Below, in pieces: positions 46,783-56,515 of a DNA stretch of 64,000 nt; the stretch's first letter is position 1, and each line of letters starts with the position of its first letter. This DNA comes from JAOUFP01 sp963801505 (lineage in GTDB: Bacteria > Nitrospirota > Thermodesulfovibrionia > Thermodesulfovibrionales > UBA6898). The DNA lies in contig CAWDEY010000022.1 of the NCBI GenBank assembly GCA_963801505.1, positions 1-64,000 on the forward strand, in the 5' to 3' direction. The notes beneath the pieces are model-generated. The model saw nothing but the letters and a program-made list of their open reading frames with translations. It was not told the DNA's origin and searched no databases. The position numbers were made by a program, and so were the translations under genes.

Positions 46783-47982
46783 ATGGAAATGAAAAAGCTG
46801 CTGGAAGATTCAGACAATTACCTGATGCACACGTACAACAGATTTCCTGTTGCCATAAGAAAAGGCAGAGGGATGAAGGTCTGGAGCTCAGACGGAAAGG
46901 AATACCTCGATTTCCTCGGGGGCGTTGCTGTTAATTGCCTGGGACACTGCCATCCCAAAGTAGTGGTTGCCATACAGAAGCAGGCCCAGAGGCTCATCCA
47001 TATTTCAAATTATTTCCATATCGAGTCGCAGACAAAGCTGGCAAAAATACTTGTCGACAATTCCTTTGCGGACAAAGTCTTCTTCTGCAACTCAGGGGCC
47101 GAGGCCAACGAGGCTGCGATAAAGCTTGCAAGGAGATATTTCAAAGAAATAGTCGGTCAGAATAAATTCGAGTTCATTACAGCCATCAACTCTTTCCACG
47201 GAAGGACCCTTGGGACCCTGAGCGCAACAGGCCAGGAAAAATTCAAAAAGGGCTTTGAACCGCTTGTGCCTGGCTTCAGGCATGTGGAATTCAACGACCT
47301 CGATGCTATTGAAAAGGCAATAACAAAAAGCACCTGCGCTGTCATGCTGGAACCCATACAGGGCGAAAGCGGGGTAAAAATCCCGGACAAGGACTATCTG
47401 AGAGAGGTCAGAAAACTCTGTGACAGATACGACCTGCTCCTGGTCCTTGACGAGGTACAGACCGGCATGGGCAGAACAGGAAAACTCTTTGCCTATGAAC
47501 ATTATGGCATAAAACCTGATATCATGACCCTCGCAAAAGGGCTTGGCGGCGGGGTACCGATCGGGGCGATGCTTGCGTCCGATAAAATAGCGGCTGCGTT
47601 TGAGCCCGGCACGCATGGCTCGACCTTCGGAGGAAATCCACTTGCCTGCAGCGCTGCCATCGCCACAATAGACGTGCTGCTGGAAGGGGACTTCGTACTC
47701 GACCAGTGCAGAAGGATGGGGAAATATTTCAAGAAAAGACTTGAGGAAATGAAGAAGGAATTTCCAAGCATAATTGCTGAGGTAAGGGGCATGGGGCTTC
47801 TTCTCGGGATAGAATTGACCAGGGACGGAGTTCCACTGGTAAAGGCTTGCATGGAAAAAGGCGTGCTGATCAACTGCACGGCAGGCAACATTCTGAGATT
47901 TATGCCGCCCCTGATCGTTACTGAAAAAGAAATAGACCAGCTCATCGACATACTCGAGCAGATATTCGACCAGCTTTCATAG
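46783..47982 (+). CDS. argD: Acetylornithine aminotransferase
   Basis: PLP class III aminotransferase of about 399 residues. Blocks: GVAVNCLGHCHPKVV, FFCNSGAEANEAAIKLAR (phosphate binding), NSFHGRTLG, LDEVQTGMGRTGKLFAYEHYG (catalytic Asp context) and TLAKGLGGGVPIGAML (PLP lysine). The open frame extends upstream to 46702, but homology begins near MEMKKLLEDSDNYLM, so I chose ATG 46783; 46789 is an alternative. argF follows 9 bases later. Catalyses acetylornithine formation in arginine synthesis. Confidence 0.9.
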   Translation: MEMKKLLEDSDNYLMHTYNRFPVAIRKGRGMKVWSSDGKEYLDFLGGVAVNCLGHCHPKVVVAIQKQAQRLIHISNYFHIESQTKLAKILVDNSFADKVFFCNSGAEANEAAIKLARRYFKEIVGQNKFEFITAINSFHGRTLGTLSATGQEKFKKGFEPLVPGFRHVEFNDLDAIEKAITKSTCAVMLEPIQGESGVKIPDKDYLREVRKLCDRYDLLLVLDEVQTGMGRTGKLFAYEHYGIKPDIMTLAKGLGGGVPIGAMLASDKIAAAFEPGTHGSTFGGNPLACSAAIATIDVLLEGDFVLDQCRRMGKYFKKRLEEMKKEFPSIIAEVRGMGLLLGIELTRDGVPLVKACMEKGVLINCTAGNILRFMPPLIVTEKEIDQLIDILEQIFDQLS

Positions 47983-47991
47983 GGGAAAACA

Positions 47992-48897
47992 ATGAAAAGA
48001 GATTTTTTCAGACTCACGGATTTGACCAAAGATGAATTATCTGGCCTGATTAAAAGGGCTGTTGACCTCAAGGCAGGCAAAGACAGAAATTCCTGCCCTT
48101 TGATCGGGAAGAATATAGGCCTCTTCTTTGAAAAACCTTCCACAAGAACACGGGTTTCCTTTGAAGCAGGGATTTACCAGCTGGGAGGCAACACGATCTC
48201 TATGAACTCCTCTGGAATGCAGCTTGGCAGAGGAGAAACTATGGCCGATACAGCCAGGACACTTTCGCGTTACCTAGACGGGATAGTGATACGCACCTTC
48301 AGCCACTCGGTCCTGGAGCAGTTCTCCGCGAATTCTGACATCCCTGTAATCAACGGGCTCAGCGATATCCATCACCCCTGTCAGACCTTGGCCGACCTCA
48401 TGACGATCTTTGAAAAGAAAGACAAATTCAAAGGCCTGAAAGTCGCCTTTATAGGCGACGGCAACAATGTGTGCAATTCTCTGATCGAGGCGGCCCTTAT
48501 GATGGAATTCGACCTTACGATAGCGTGCCCTGAAGGCTTTGAGCCCAACGCAGAGGTTTTGGCTGAGTCCAGGTCCTCCTCAAAAAGTGAAATTATCGTA
48601 CTTAGGGACCCCGCAGAGGCTGCCGGCATGGCTGATGTCCTGTATACCGATGTATGGGTGAGCATGGGACAGGAAAAAGAAGCAGATAAAAAGAAGAACA
48701 AATTCCAGGGTTACCAGATCAACAGCAGGCTTCTTTCCTGCTCAAAAAAGGATGTCACTGTACTGCACTGTCTTCCCGCCCATCGCGGTGAGGAGATCAC
48801 GGATGAGGTCATAGACGGCCCGCACAGCGCTGTCTTTGACCAGGCTGAAAACCGCCTCCATACCCAGAAGGCGCTACTTGAAATCCTGATAAAATGA
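47992..48897 (+). CDS. argF: Ornithine carbamoyltransferase
   Basis: 301 residues. Carbamoyl-phosphate motif FEKPSTRTRVSFE near residue 45, HPCQTLADL near 127, and the ornithine-binding HCLPAHRGEEITDEV near 260 are intact. It forms citrulline, the step after ornithine in arginine synthesis. Lies immediately after argD in the same orientation with AGGGGAAAACA before its ATG. Confidence 0.95.
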   Translation: MKRDFFRLTDLTKDELSGLIKRAVDLKAGKDRNSCPLIGKNIGLFFEKPSTRTRVSFEAGIYQLGGNTISMNSSGMQLGRGETMADTARTLSRYLDGIVIRTFSHSVLEQFSANSDIPVINGLSDIHHPCQTLADLMTIFEKKDKFKGLKVAFIGDGNNVCNSLIEAALMMEFDLTIACPEGFEPNAEVLAESRSSSKSEIIVLRDPAEAAGMADVLYTDVWVSMGQEKEADKKKNKFQGYQINSRLLSCSKKDVTVLHCLPAHRGEEITDEVIDGPHSAVFDQAENRLHTQKALLEILIK

Positions 48898-49091
48898 ACT
48901 ACTCAGGTGGATAGGCTGAAGGTAGGAAGGTTGTTAGGTGAGCGCTGAAAACTTCGGGCCTTTGAGATAGTTGAAAAGTCATCCGTCAAAGATTGATTTA
49001 CTTAAGCCTTCAGACGCTTAAAGCGCCTACTGTTGGCTTCAGCCTAAACACCTTAGCAGTTAAAGTAAAACAGTGGGTCTTCAGGCTTGCG

Positions 49092-49874
49092 TTATTTGAA
49101 AAGGTCCGCGAATATCTTTACTGCTGTGACAATAATTATTACAGAGAGCAGCCATCTCAGGTATTGCGTCTTCGTTTTTTTTCCTACAAAGCTTCCTAGC
49201 TGCGCAGCAGGGATTGCGCCTATAAGGAGAGGCACAGCCATGAGAAAAGGCACCTGTCCTGTTGAGATCTTTCCGACTAAACCCGCTGAGGAGGAAAAAA
49301 GCCCGATAGCAAGGGTGCTTCCAAGTGCCACCCTCAGAGGGACCTTAAGCACATACAGTAGAATCGGTATCATTATGAAAGCGCCCCCCTGTCCCACAAG
49401 CCCGAGGAGAAATCCAATGGATACACCTATAATTATAGCCGTGGGTTTATGGAATGAAACCTTGTCCTCTGTCTTTTCATCTTCTGCATAACTGCGCGGG
49501 ATAAGCATCATTACAGCTGCTACAAAGGCCAGTGCGCCGAAGATGAGAAGTAAAGGCTTGTCAGGCACAAGCTTTGAGACAAATGAACCTGTCAGCGAAG
49601 ACATAAACAAAGAAAGCCCGAATGTAAGAACAAGGGTTTTATTGAGAAGATTATGCTTTTTATAAAAGAACATCGCTGAGAGTGACGCAAAAAACCCCTG
49701 TATCATGGTCAGCCCGGTAATGCTCTTGACGCCTATGAGCTGAAGTCCAAAGACTGGCGGCGCATAGAGGAGAAGCGGGAACATAAGTATGCCCCCGCCT
49801 ATCCCCAGCAATCCTGAGAAGAAACCGACTATCGAGCCGGCAAGCCAGAGAAACAGAAAAAAGCTTATGGTCAT
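49092..49874 (-). CDS. TSUP-family (TauE/SafE) membrane permease
   Basis: 260 residues, about eight hydrophobic segments. Two-fold repeated motif typical of TauE/SafE: GFFSGLLGIGGGILMFPLLL near the N-terminus and IGFLLGLVGQGGAFIMIPILL in the second half. Relatives export or import sulfite, sulfonates or other organosulfur anions. The ATG overlaps the selD stop (ATGA), so it is translated with selD; a link to selenium or sulfur oxyanions is possible but inferred. Confidence 0.88.
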   Translation of the reverse strand: MTISFFLFLWLAGSIVGFFSGLLGIGGGILMFPLLLYAPPVFGLQLIGVKSITGLTMIQGFFASLSAMFFYKKHNLLNKTLVLTFGLSLFMSSLTGSFVSKLVPDKPLLLIFGALAFVAAVMMLIPRSYAEDEKTEDKVSFHKPTAIIIGVSIGFLLGLVGQGGAFIMIPILLYVLKVPLRVALGSTLAIGLFSSSAGLVGKISTGQVPFLMAVPLLIGAIPAAQLGSFVGKKTKTQYLRWLLSVIIIVTAVKIFADLFK

Positions 49875-50920
49875 TTCCGTTGTACTAAAATACGTTTGCT
49901 GTCTTTTACATCGCTGTCAACAACATCCCCTATGTAAGCTGCCAATATCCCTTCTTTTTCCAATGCCGAGACAAGCTTTTCCTTATTTTCAGCAGGGACA
50001 AAGATAAGGAGGCCGCCGGAAGTCTGGGCATCATTCATCAGGACCTGTTCATAAGCAGACACATCCGCAGCCCATGAAACAACAGGGTTATAAATCTTTT
50101 GGTTCCCCAGTGTACCGCCCGGGACAACATTCTCTTTAACGAGCCTTATTGCATCATCAAAGAAAGGAATGCTTCTGGAATAGATACGGGCACGGCAGCG
50201 GCTTGCAGAGAGCACCTCGTTGAGATGGCCTATAAGACCAAAACCGGTTATATCTGTTGCCGTGCTTACCCCTGCCTCGATCATGATCTCGCTCGCCCGC
50301 CTGTTGAGAGTTGCCATCGACAACGTAAATTCTTCAATGACTGCGTCACTGCACATCTTCCGCTTCACCCCGGTAGCAACAATGCCGGTCCCGATCTTCT
50401 TAGTCAGTATCAGTGCATCTCCGGCTTTTGCCTTCGAATTATCGTAGATATTATCCGGATGTATTGTACCCATGACCGTGTATCCGAATTTCGGTTCCTT
50501 ATCTTTTATCGTATGCCCGCCGATAATCGACACACCGGCCTCGGTCATCTTGTCGATCCCTCCCTGCATGATCCTGTGCAGGGACGGGAAGAACTCAGGC
50601 TGGCTCGGAAACATGGCGATATTGAGGGAGACCACGGCCTTTCCACCCATCGCCCATACATCTGAAAGCGAATTGGCTGCTGCAATGGCGCCAAACCAAT
50701 AGGGGTCATCCACTATCGGGGTAAAGAAATCAGTAGTCAGAACAACAGCGACGTCCTCACTGATTTTGTATATGCCGGCGTCATCGGCATTGGATGAACC
50801 AACCAGCACATTTTTGTCTGTAATAGCAGGCAGCTGCCCCAGCACCTGGGACAGGTCCAAAGGACTGAATTTTGCCGCTCAACCGGCGCAGCTTGAAAGT
50901 TCGGTAAGTTTAATGTCCAT
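49871..50920 (-). CDS. selD: Selenophosphate synthetase, itself selenocysteine-containing
   Basis: 349 residues counting Sec. Makes selenophosphate from selenide and ATP. The true start is ATG at 50920 behind GGGGGAGGTG; codon 14 is TGA (50881-50879), read as Sec in LSSCAG-Sec-AAKFSPLDL, aligning with catalytic Cys17 and Lys20 of E. coli SelD. Downstream blocks SSNADDAGIYKI, TTDFFTPIVDDPYWFG, GGHTIKDKEPKFGYTVMG and TDITGFGLIGHL are intact. Without Sec decoding the gene would appear to start at 50860. It overlaps a TSUP permease gene. It supplies the formate dehydrogenase and DsbA-like selenoproteins. Confidence 0.93.
50855..50881 (-). promoter_or_regulatory. Sec UGA codon with weak SECIS-like hairpin (selD)
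   Basis: TGA at 50881-50879 (minus strand). GTCC and GGAC pair around TTT (50865-50855), 13 nt downstream, extendable by two pairs past a bulge. The loop is small, so this is a weaker match than the DsbA-like gene. Confidence 0.45.
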
Positions 50921-51259
50921 GTGCACACCTCCCCCTTAATAATTTAAGCGATACTCAAGTTTAAATGATAGATACAAATAAAGAAACCCTGCATTATGAG
51001 GTGAAGTGCAATTGAAAAGAGGGAAAACAGCTGTAATCCACTGCTTCCCTTCCTAAGGATCGCCCCGGCAAAGGCAGGGGGTTATATAAACGTTTATTCT
51101 GCTAAAATCCGGCTATCCCGGAAACAAACAGAACCGAGCCCATGATTCTTATGGTTTTCAGGAAATCATCAGACAGCAAGGCGCTTTAGTCTTATTCATT
51201 TATTACCTCCGGCAGAAAGTGCATGCTTTTGAATAGCGGACAGCCAACCTTTCCGCAAT
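50921..51259. other. Intergenic region between selD and the exporter operon
   Basis: Apart from the selD ribosome site I see no gene, tRNA-like fold or repeat here; tRNA-Sec was looked for and not found. Confidence 0.4.
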
Positions 51260-52477
51260 CTATTCCGCTCTCAACGCCTCTATGGGATCGAGTCTCGCGG
51301 CCTTTACGGCTGGATATACTCCGAATATCAGACCTATCACCGCAGAGAATACAAAGGCCACCATGATCGCAGGCAGCGAAAGACTCATCGACCATTTCGT
51401 GAAATAGGATGCGCTCACGGACAGTACCACGCCAAGCAAGATCCCGATAATTCCTCCAACGAGACTCAGGGTCAGTGATTCCACGATAAACTGAAGTAGA
51501 AGGTCCCTCTTCAACGCGCCTACCGCACGTCTGAGACCGATCTCTCTCGTCCGCTCTTTTATCGATATGAGCATTATCGCGAGAATGCCGACCCCGCCGA
51601 CAAGGAGGGATATCCCCGCAACAGTGCTCAGGAGATTCGTGAAGGTCTGGGTTGTTTCTCTCTCACTCTTTAATATCTCTGTTTGGCTCTGAATCGTAAA
51701 GTCGTCAGGTTTTTCTCTCAGCCTGTGTTTTTCCCTCAGTATGTCTCTTATCTCTGAGGCAGCCTTCTCTATATGGCCCGAACTCTTTGCCTGGACATAG
51801 ATATTGTTGATATAGGTCAGATTAAAAAGGCGTCTGAGGGCAGTATTTATTGGTATGTATATCACATCATCCTGGTCGGCCCCAACAAGGTCTGTGCCTT
51901 TCTTGTCGAGAACGCCGATCACCTCAAAAGAAACTTTTCCGATACGGAAACTTTCGCCTACAGGGTTTCTGTCCCCAAAAAGATTTTTTACTACTGTCTC
52001 TCCGATTACCGCAACCCGCTGGGCGGTTTTGTCTTCGTCATCCGTGAAGAATCGCCCCTTGTTGATGCTGAGGTCTCTTGCCGGTATGATTGCCTCTGTT
52101 GTGCCGATAATGCTTGTTGTAGTATTTACCGCCTCGTATTTGACAAGCATCTTTTTGCCCTGTGCAGGGGCAACCGCCTTAATGTTCTGTGCCTCCTCCG
52201 TTATCGCTTTGACATCTCTCATGGTGAGCGTAGAAACGTTGCCTGTTTGCCGCTGCCTACCGGCAATTGTCTTCACCTGCCCTGCGGTCACCATGACAAG
52301 GTCTGTCCCCATCGCGCGTATTTTTGATAGTACCTGCTGCTGTGCGCCATCACCAAGGGCCACCATAACGATTACAGAGCAAATTCCCACGACTATACCG
52401 GTCATCGCAAGGGCTGTCCTCAGTTTATGGCTGAAAAGCGCCTTGAATGCGATCTTTGTGCCTTTAACGATTTTCAT
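51260..52477 (-). CDS. MacB-type ABC transporter permease (second copy in operon)
   Basis: 405 residues: N-terminal TM (ALFSHKLRTALAMTGIVVGICSVIVMV), a large periplasmic MacB_PCD domain, then FtsX-type TM cluster (ISLLVGGVGILAIMLISIKERTREIGLRRAVGA). Last gene of an operon beginning with an ECF sigma factor. It pairs with the neighbouring permease (similar in plan) and the ATPase. Mechanotransmission-type exporter; substrate unknown. Confidence 0.88.
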   Translation of the reverse strand: MKIVKGTKIAFKALFSHKLRTALAMTGIVVGICSVIVMVALGDGAQQQVLSKIRAMGTDLVMVTAGQVKTIAGRQRQTGNVSTLTMRDVKAITEEAQNIKAVAPAQGKKMLVKYEAVNTTTSIIGTTEAIIPARDLSINKGRFFTDDEDKTAQRVAVIGETVVKNLFGDRNPVGESFRIGKVSFEVIGVLDKKGTDLVGADQDDVIYIPINTALRRLFNLTYINNIYVQAKSSGHIEKAASEIRDILREKHRLREKPDDFTIQSQTEILKSERETTQTFTNLLSTVAGISLLVGGVGILAIMLISIKERTREIGLRRAVGALKRDLLLQFIVESLTLSLVGGIIGILLGVVLSVSASYFTKWSMSLSLPAIMVAFVFSAVIGLIFGVYPAVKAARLDPIEALRAE

Positions 52478-52489
52478 CTGCCGGAAACC

Positions 52490-53701
52490 TTAACCCCTTA
52501 TCGCATCCACAGGGTCCATTGCAGCAGCCCGTTTTGCCGGTTGAAGTCCGGCGATAAGACCGACAATTGTTGAAAAGACAATGGCAAGCGCAAAGGGCTC
52601 CCATGAAAGCACTACCGGCATTTTCTTTATTATTGCCAGTCCTTCTGAAATGATTATGCCCAGGACAGTGCCGCAAATTCCTCCGCCGATGGTCACAAAT
52701 AGCGCCTCTCCGAGAAACTGTTTCTTTATGTCTCCCGCAGTGGCCCCGAAGGCCCGTCTGATGCCTATCTCTTTTTTCCGTTCATTCACCGAAATAAACA
52801 TGATATTTGCTATGACAATGCCGCCGACTGCAAGCGAGATCAATGACAGCAGCGCCAGAAATGTCCCCAGCGTCTTTGACACTCCTTTAGCCATATTTGC
52901 CATGGACATGGTGTTCGTCACCCTGAAATCGTCTTCCTGGGGCGGTGTAATATGGTGGCGTTCCTTTAAAATTGCTGTGACCGACTTTGAGACTTCATCA
53001 AGTCTTGACGCATCGTCAATATACATCCTGATCATTCCAATATTGGTAACATTGAAAAGCCTCTTCATCGCTGTCGTAAGAGGCACCATTACCCTTCTGT
53101 CCATGTCCATGCCCATGGGGCTTGTGCCGCGCCTGTTCAAGACGCCGATGACCTTAAAATTCGTGTTGTTCACCCTGATCGTCTCTCCTACGGGGTCCTG
53201 GTCCCCGAATAACTCGCTCACGACGGTCTGTCCGAGCATGCAGTTTTTTGACATCGAGGCGTTGTCTTCGTCGCTTATGAAATCACCCTTTTCTGCATAC
53301 CACTGCCAGGCGTCCGCAAATTCAGGAGTTACACCCGCCACCAGAGATGTAGAATTCTTGTTCCCGTAAATAATGCTTTGTTCGAGGTTCATCGTATTGG
53401 GCGACAATGCCTTGATTCCCTTTATGGACTCCCTTATGGTATTTGCGTCCTCGAGGGTCAGTGTAGTCACCTTTTCGTCCGGAGGCCCGAACATCTTCCC
53501 TCCGCCCGCAGAGACCATAACCGCATTTGGCCCAAAGCTCTGTATGCTCTTCGTGATCCTCTTCTGCATGCCTTTGCTGACTGATACTATGACTGTCAGT
53601 GTTGCGATGCCGATTATAATGCCGAGCATCATCAGAAATGTGCGCATCTTGTATTTCGAAAGTCCTTTTAGAGAAAGACTTATTACTTTTGAGAGAACCA
53701 T
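52490..53701 (-). CDS. MacB-type ABC transporter permease
   Basis: 403 residues with the same plan: TM1 (KYKMRTFLMMLGIIIGIATLTVIV), periplasmic MacB_PCD domain, FtsX segment (ISLAVGGIVIANIMFISVNERKKEIGIRRAFGA) and C-terminal helices. Its start overlaps the ATPase stop by one base, and 12 bases separate it from the second permease, so the exporter may be a heterodimer of the two permeases. Confidence 0.88.
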   Translation of the reverse strand: MVLSKVISLSLKGLSKYKMRTFLMMLGIIIGIATLTVIVSVSKGMQKRITKSIQSFGPNAVMVSAGGGKMFGPPDEKVTTLTLEDANTIRESIKGIKALSPNTMNLEQSIIYGNKNSTSLVAGVTPEFADAWQWYAEKGDFISDEDNASMSKNCMLGQTVVSELFGDQDPVGETIRVNNTNFKVIGVLNRRGTSPMGMDMDRRVMVPLTTAMKRLFNVTNIGMIRMYIDDASRLDEVSKSVTAILKERHHITPPQEDDFRVTNTMSMANMAKGVSKTLGTFLALLSLISLAVGGIVIANIMFISVNERKKEIGIRRAFGATAGDIKKQFLGEALFVTIGGGICGTVLGIIISEGLAIIKKMPVVLSWEPFALAIVFSTIVGLIAGLQPAKRAAAMDPVDAIRG

Positions 53702-54381
53702 TATCCCGCCCTCCTTTCGTCACTGACTATCTTGCCGTCCTTCATTTTTATTATCCGGTTGGCCGCTTCGGCAACATCCGGTTCATGGGTGACAAGGACA
53801 ATCGTCCGGCCCTCCTGGTTTAATTTTTTGAATATGTTCATGACCTCGTGGCTTGACACGCTGTCAAGGTTCCCCGTCGGCTCATCTGCAAGGATAAGAG
53901 CAGGGTCATTTACCAGCGCCCTTGCTATAGCTACCCTCTGCTGCTGTCCGCCAGAGAGTTCGGACGGAATATGGTCTATTCTGTCTCCGAGGCCTACAGC
54001 CTCAAGCGCAGCCTTTGCCTTTGCTTTCAGGTCAACATCTTCAGGTGAATAGATTAAAGGCAACTCGACATTCTCAAGAGCGGTCGTTTTCGCCAGGAGA
54101 TTAAACGACTGAAAGACAAACCCTATCTTCTTGTTCCGCGTGCGGGAAAGTTTGTCGTCATTCATATTCACTACCTCTGTCCCGTCGAGAAAGTATTGTC
54201 CAGCGGTTGGCCTGTCAAGGCAGCCGATGATGTTCATGAGTGTGGATTTTCCCATTCCGGAGGGAGCCATTATTGCTACGAACTCGCCTTTTTTGATCTC
54301 AAGGTCTATGCCCTGCAGCACATTGACCTCAAGTGCCCCACTTTTTTTGTATGTCTTTGTTATGCCTTTCAGCTCTATCAT
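53701..54381 (-). CDS. MacB/LolD-type ABC transporter ATPase
   Basis: 226 residues: Walker A APSGMGKSTLMNIIG near residue 39, Q-loop VFQSFNLLAKTTALENV, signature LSGGQQQRVAIARAL, Walker B ALILADEPTGNLDS and switch His in VLVTHEPDVAE. Powers the two adjacent FtsX-type permeases. Between MacA-like adaptor and permease genes in the operon. Confidence 0.93.
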   Translation of the reverse strand: MIELKGITKTYKKSGALEVNVLQGIDLEIKKGEFVAIMAPSGMGKSTLMNIIGCLDRPTAGQYFLDGTEVVNMNDDKLSRTRNKKIGFVFQSFNLLAKTTALENVELPLIYSPEDVDLKAKAKAALEAVGLGDRIDHIPSELSGGQQQRVAIARALVNDPALILADEPTGNLDSVSSHEVMNIFKKLNQEGRTIVLVTHEPDVAEAANRIIKMKDGKIVSDERRAG

Positions 54382-54397
54382 TTGTAAGCCTCCTTTA

Positions 54398-55480
54398 TCA
54401 AAATCCTTCTTCTTTTTTGACGGCCTCGCCTGTTACAACTTTGTCCCCTTCTTTTAATCCCTCTATGATTTCCGTATAAGCGCTGTCCTTCCATCCTGTC
54501 CTGACAGTCTTTTGTACAGGCTTGTTGTTCTCAAGCACTGTGACGACTTTTTTGCCGCCCTCTCTCTTTATCGACTTGTTGGGGACCGCAAGCACATTTT
54601 CGCGCTTATTCAAAAGTATCGTAGCATTCACCGTCATGTCCGGCTTTAGTTTGCCTTCCGGGTTCTCTATGGAGATAACTGTGATGTAATAGACCACATT
54701 GTCTTGTATCGTCGCCTTAGGATATATGGCGGTCACCTTGCCTTTGAAGTCCTTATCAGGGAAAGAATCAACAGTAAAAGTAGCTTCAAGCCCCGGTTTT
54801 ATCTTGCCGATATCAGTTTCATCGACATAGGCATATATCTCAAGGCGGTTCAGATCAACAATCGTTACGAAGGTCGGGACATTGAGAGATGAAGCCGAAA
54901 CGGTTTCACCTTGCTGCGTAGTCACTGAGGCGATAACGCCGGAAATAGGTGCATAAATGTCGGCGTAAGACATCTGGGTCTCGTTGAATCTGATGGTCTC
55001 TCTGATCTGATTCGACTGGGCCATGGAAGCCTTGTAATCTCTTTCGGCTACATCCACCATATCTTTTGACACATAGTCTTTTGTGTAGAGGGTTTGCATG
55101 CGCTGAAGGTTCTTCTGACTTAGTTCCAGATTTGCCTCCACAACGTTGAGATTCATCTTTGCCTCATTTACCTTTGCCTTCAGGTCCTCCTGCTCAAGCC
55201 GCGCAATGACCTGGCCTTTTTTCACGACATCGCCGATATTGGCGTAGAGTTTTTCGACTCTGCCGGATATCCTTGCACCGACTTTTACCTCTGCGCCTAT
55301 CTTTGCCCTTATAACACCCGTTGCCTGTACAGAAGATGCTATGTCCCTATGCGTTACAGCTTCAGTCTGGAAGACCCGTTCCTTACTGTTTCTTGCGGAA
55401 AAGAATCTATAGGCGCCTGCGGTAATTGCAATAACGGCAATGACAGCAACGATTACCAGACCGTTTTTTTTAAATGACAT
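54398..55480 (-). CDS. Membrane-fusion (MacA/HlyD-type) efflux adaptor
   Basis: 360 residues: N-terminal anchor (LVIVAVIAVIAITAGAYRFF), lipoyl/barrel-sandwich halves (GAEVKVGARISGRVEKLYAN, GDVVKKGQVIARLEQEDL and DIYAPISGVIASVTTQQGE) around an alpha-hairpin, then beta-barrel and membrane-proximal domains (VPNKSIKREGGKKVVTVL). It links the inner-membrane ABC exporter to an outer-membrane channel, which is not encoded here. Confidence 0.92.
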   Translation of the reverse strand: MSFKKNGLVIVAVIAVIAITAGAYRFFSARNSKERVFQTEAVTHRDIASSVQATGVIRAKIGAEVKVGARISGRVEKLYANIGDVVKKGQVIARLEQEDLKAKVNEAKMNLNVVEANLELSQKNLQRMQTLYTKDYVSKDMVDVAERDYKASMAQSNQIRETIRFNETQMSYADIYAPISGVIASVTTQQGETVSASSLNVPTFVTIVDLNRLEIYAYVDETDIGKIKPGLEATFTVDSFPDKDFKGKVTAIYPKATIQDNVVYYITVISIENPEGKLKPDMTVNATILLNKRENVLAVPNKSIKREGGKKVVTVLENNKPVQKTVRTGWKDSAYTEIIEGLKEGDKVVTGEAVKKEEGF

Positions 55481-55552
55481 TTTTACTCCTCCATAGCCTT
55501 ATTGAATGACTAAAAACAGTAAGGGTTAAATCCCGTCTTTTGGTTGTATGAT

Positions 55553-56038
55553 CTAATTCGGTCCTATCGGAGGGCATCCCATTTGCCTCGCCTCTGTCAT
55601 GGCATTATCTATCAAATCGAGAAACTTCTTTTGTTGGTCTTTATCGAGTCCGGCCTTCATGTCGAGCATATGCATGGCTATCATTCGCTGCATCTCCTCC
55701 TGCATTCTGTTTATTTCTGATACTACTGAGGCAATGGTATTTTTGTCAGGCTTGTCCTGACGCATAAGCGCAATGAGTTCTTTCCTCTTTGTCGCGATTG
55801 CCTGCCTCTTTTCATCGATTACTGTCCGGAACCTGGTTGCAGTTTCCCTCATGGTCTTGAGCTGGTCCGGCCGCAAAGAAAGATCTTCAAATAAAAAATG
55901 CCCCTTCTGGATCTTGTATCCAAAAGGTGAAGTCCAGGACGTTGACTTCTTGTAATACTGATATCCTGCAGTTCCCAGGAAGGAAATATTCAATATCAAG
56001 GAGATAAGAAGGAGAAATTTCAGGGTGCTATTTTTCAT
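55553..56038 (-). CDS. Periplasmic CnrX/ZraP/Spy-like metal- or stress-sensing protein
   Basis: 161 residues: signal anchor (FLLLISLILNISFLGTAGYQY), then a helical domain with LSLRPDQLKTMRETATRF and a Met/Glu-rich hairpin (INRMQEEMQRMIAMHMLDM), LDKDQQKKFLDLI. Plan of heavy-metal-resistance CnrX/ZraP family. It overlaps the anti-sigma gene by 11 bases; in CnrYXH-type systems such a protein controls the anti-sigma factor. Ligand unknown. Confidence 0.75.
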   Translation of the reverse strand: MKNSTLKFLLLISLILNISFLGTAGYQYYKKSTSWTSPFGYKIQKGHFLFEDLSLRPDQLKTMRETATRFRTVIDEKRQAIATKRKELIALMRQDKPDKNTIASVVSEINRMQEEMQRMIAMHMLDMKAGLDKDQQKKFLDLIDNAMTEARQMGCPPIGPN

Positions 56039-56480
56039 TCTTTACCTCCGTCATCGCAAGATATACCCCACCAAGCGAATCGGGGGGCGCAGGGTCAAAA
56101 ACATCAAGTGAAAGCGCCGCCATGATATCTCTTGCCCTATCCTGGGTATGATCCTTTATCGCCAGACTGCCGGAGAATATGCCGAAAGCGATGACTACAA
56201 TAATCACGACAGCCTCCGCAAGCCTGACAAAAAAAGGAAATCTTGAAAAGCCTCTTGTTTTTCCTGAACTTATATTCGCCATGACCCTTGTATGAAAGCC
56301 ATGGGGCGCTTTAAATTTATCTGCATTTGCAAACAAATTGTGCAGCTCCTTGCCTTCTTCGAATTCTGCCCGGCACTTGTGACAGACCTTCATATGGTCT
56401 TCAAATGGTTTCGCGTCCCTTTCCTTCAGTTCCCCGTCAATATAGGGAGATATGAGTTTATGCGCCTTTGAGCAGTTCAT
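56028..56480 (-). CDS. Zinc-finger transmembrane anti-sigma factor
   Basis: 150 residues. The ZAS-type motif HMKVCHKCRAEF (H-x3-C-x2-C) near residue 30 is followed by one TM segment (LAEAVVIIVVIAFGIFSGSLA) near 90-110 and a short periplasmic tail. It likely sequesters the ECF sigma factor encoded 36 bases upstream until the CnrX-like neighbour signals. Confidence 0.88.
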   Translation of the reverse strand: MNCSKAHKLISPYIDGELKERDAKPFEDHMKVCHKCRAEFEEGKELHNLFANADKFKAPHGFHTRVMANISSGKTRGFSRFPFFVRLAEAVVIIVVIAFGIFSGSLAIKDHTQDRARDIMAALSLDVFDPAPPDSLGGVYLAMTEVKNEK

Positions 56481-56515
56481 TTTTGCCTCCTCTTACTAAT
56501 TAAACGATTGAGGGT

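Noticed and set aside
50921..51259. tRNA-Sec gene next to selD
   Set aside because: No cloverleaf-like pairing or UCA anticodon context found; no tRNA or rRNA was recognised anywhere in the window.
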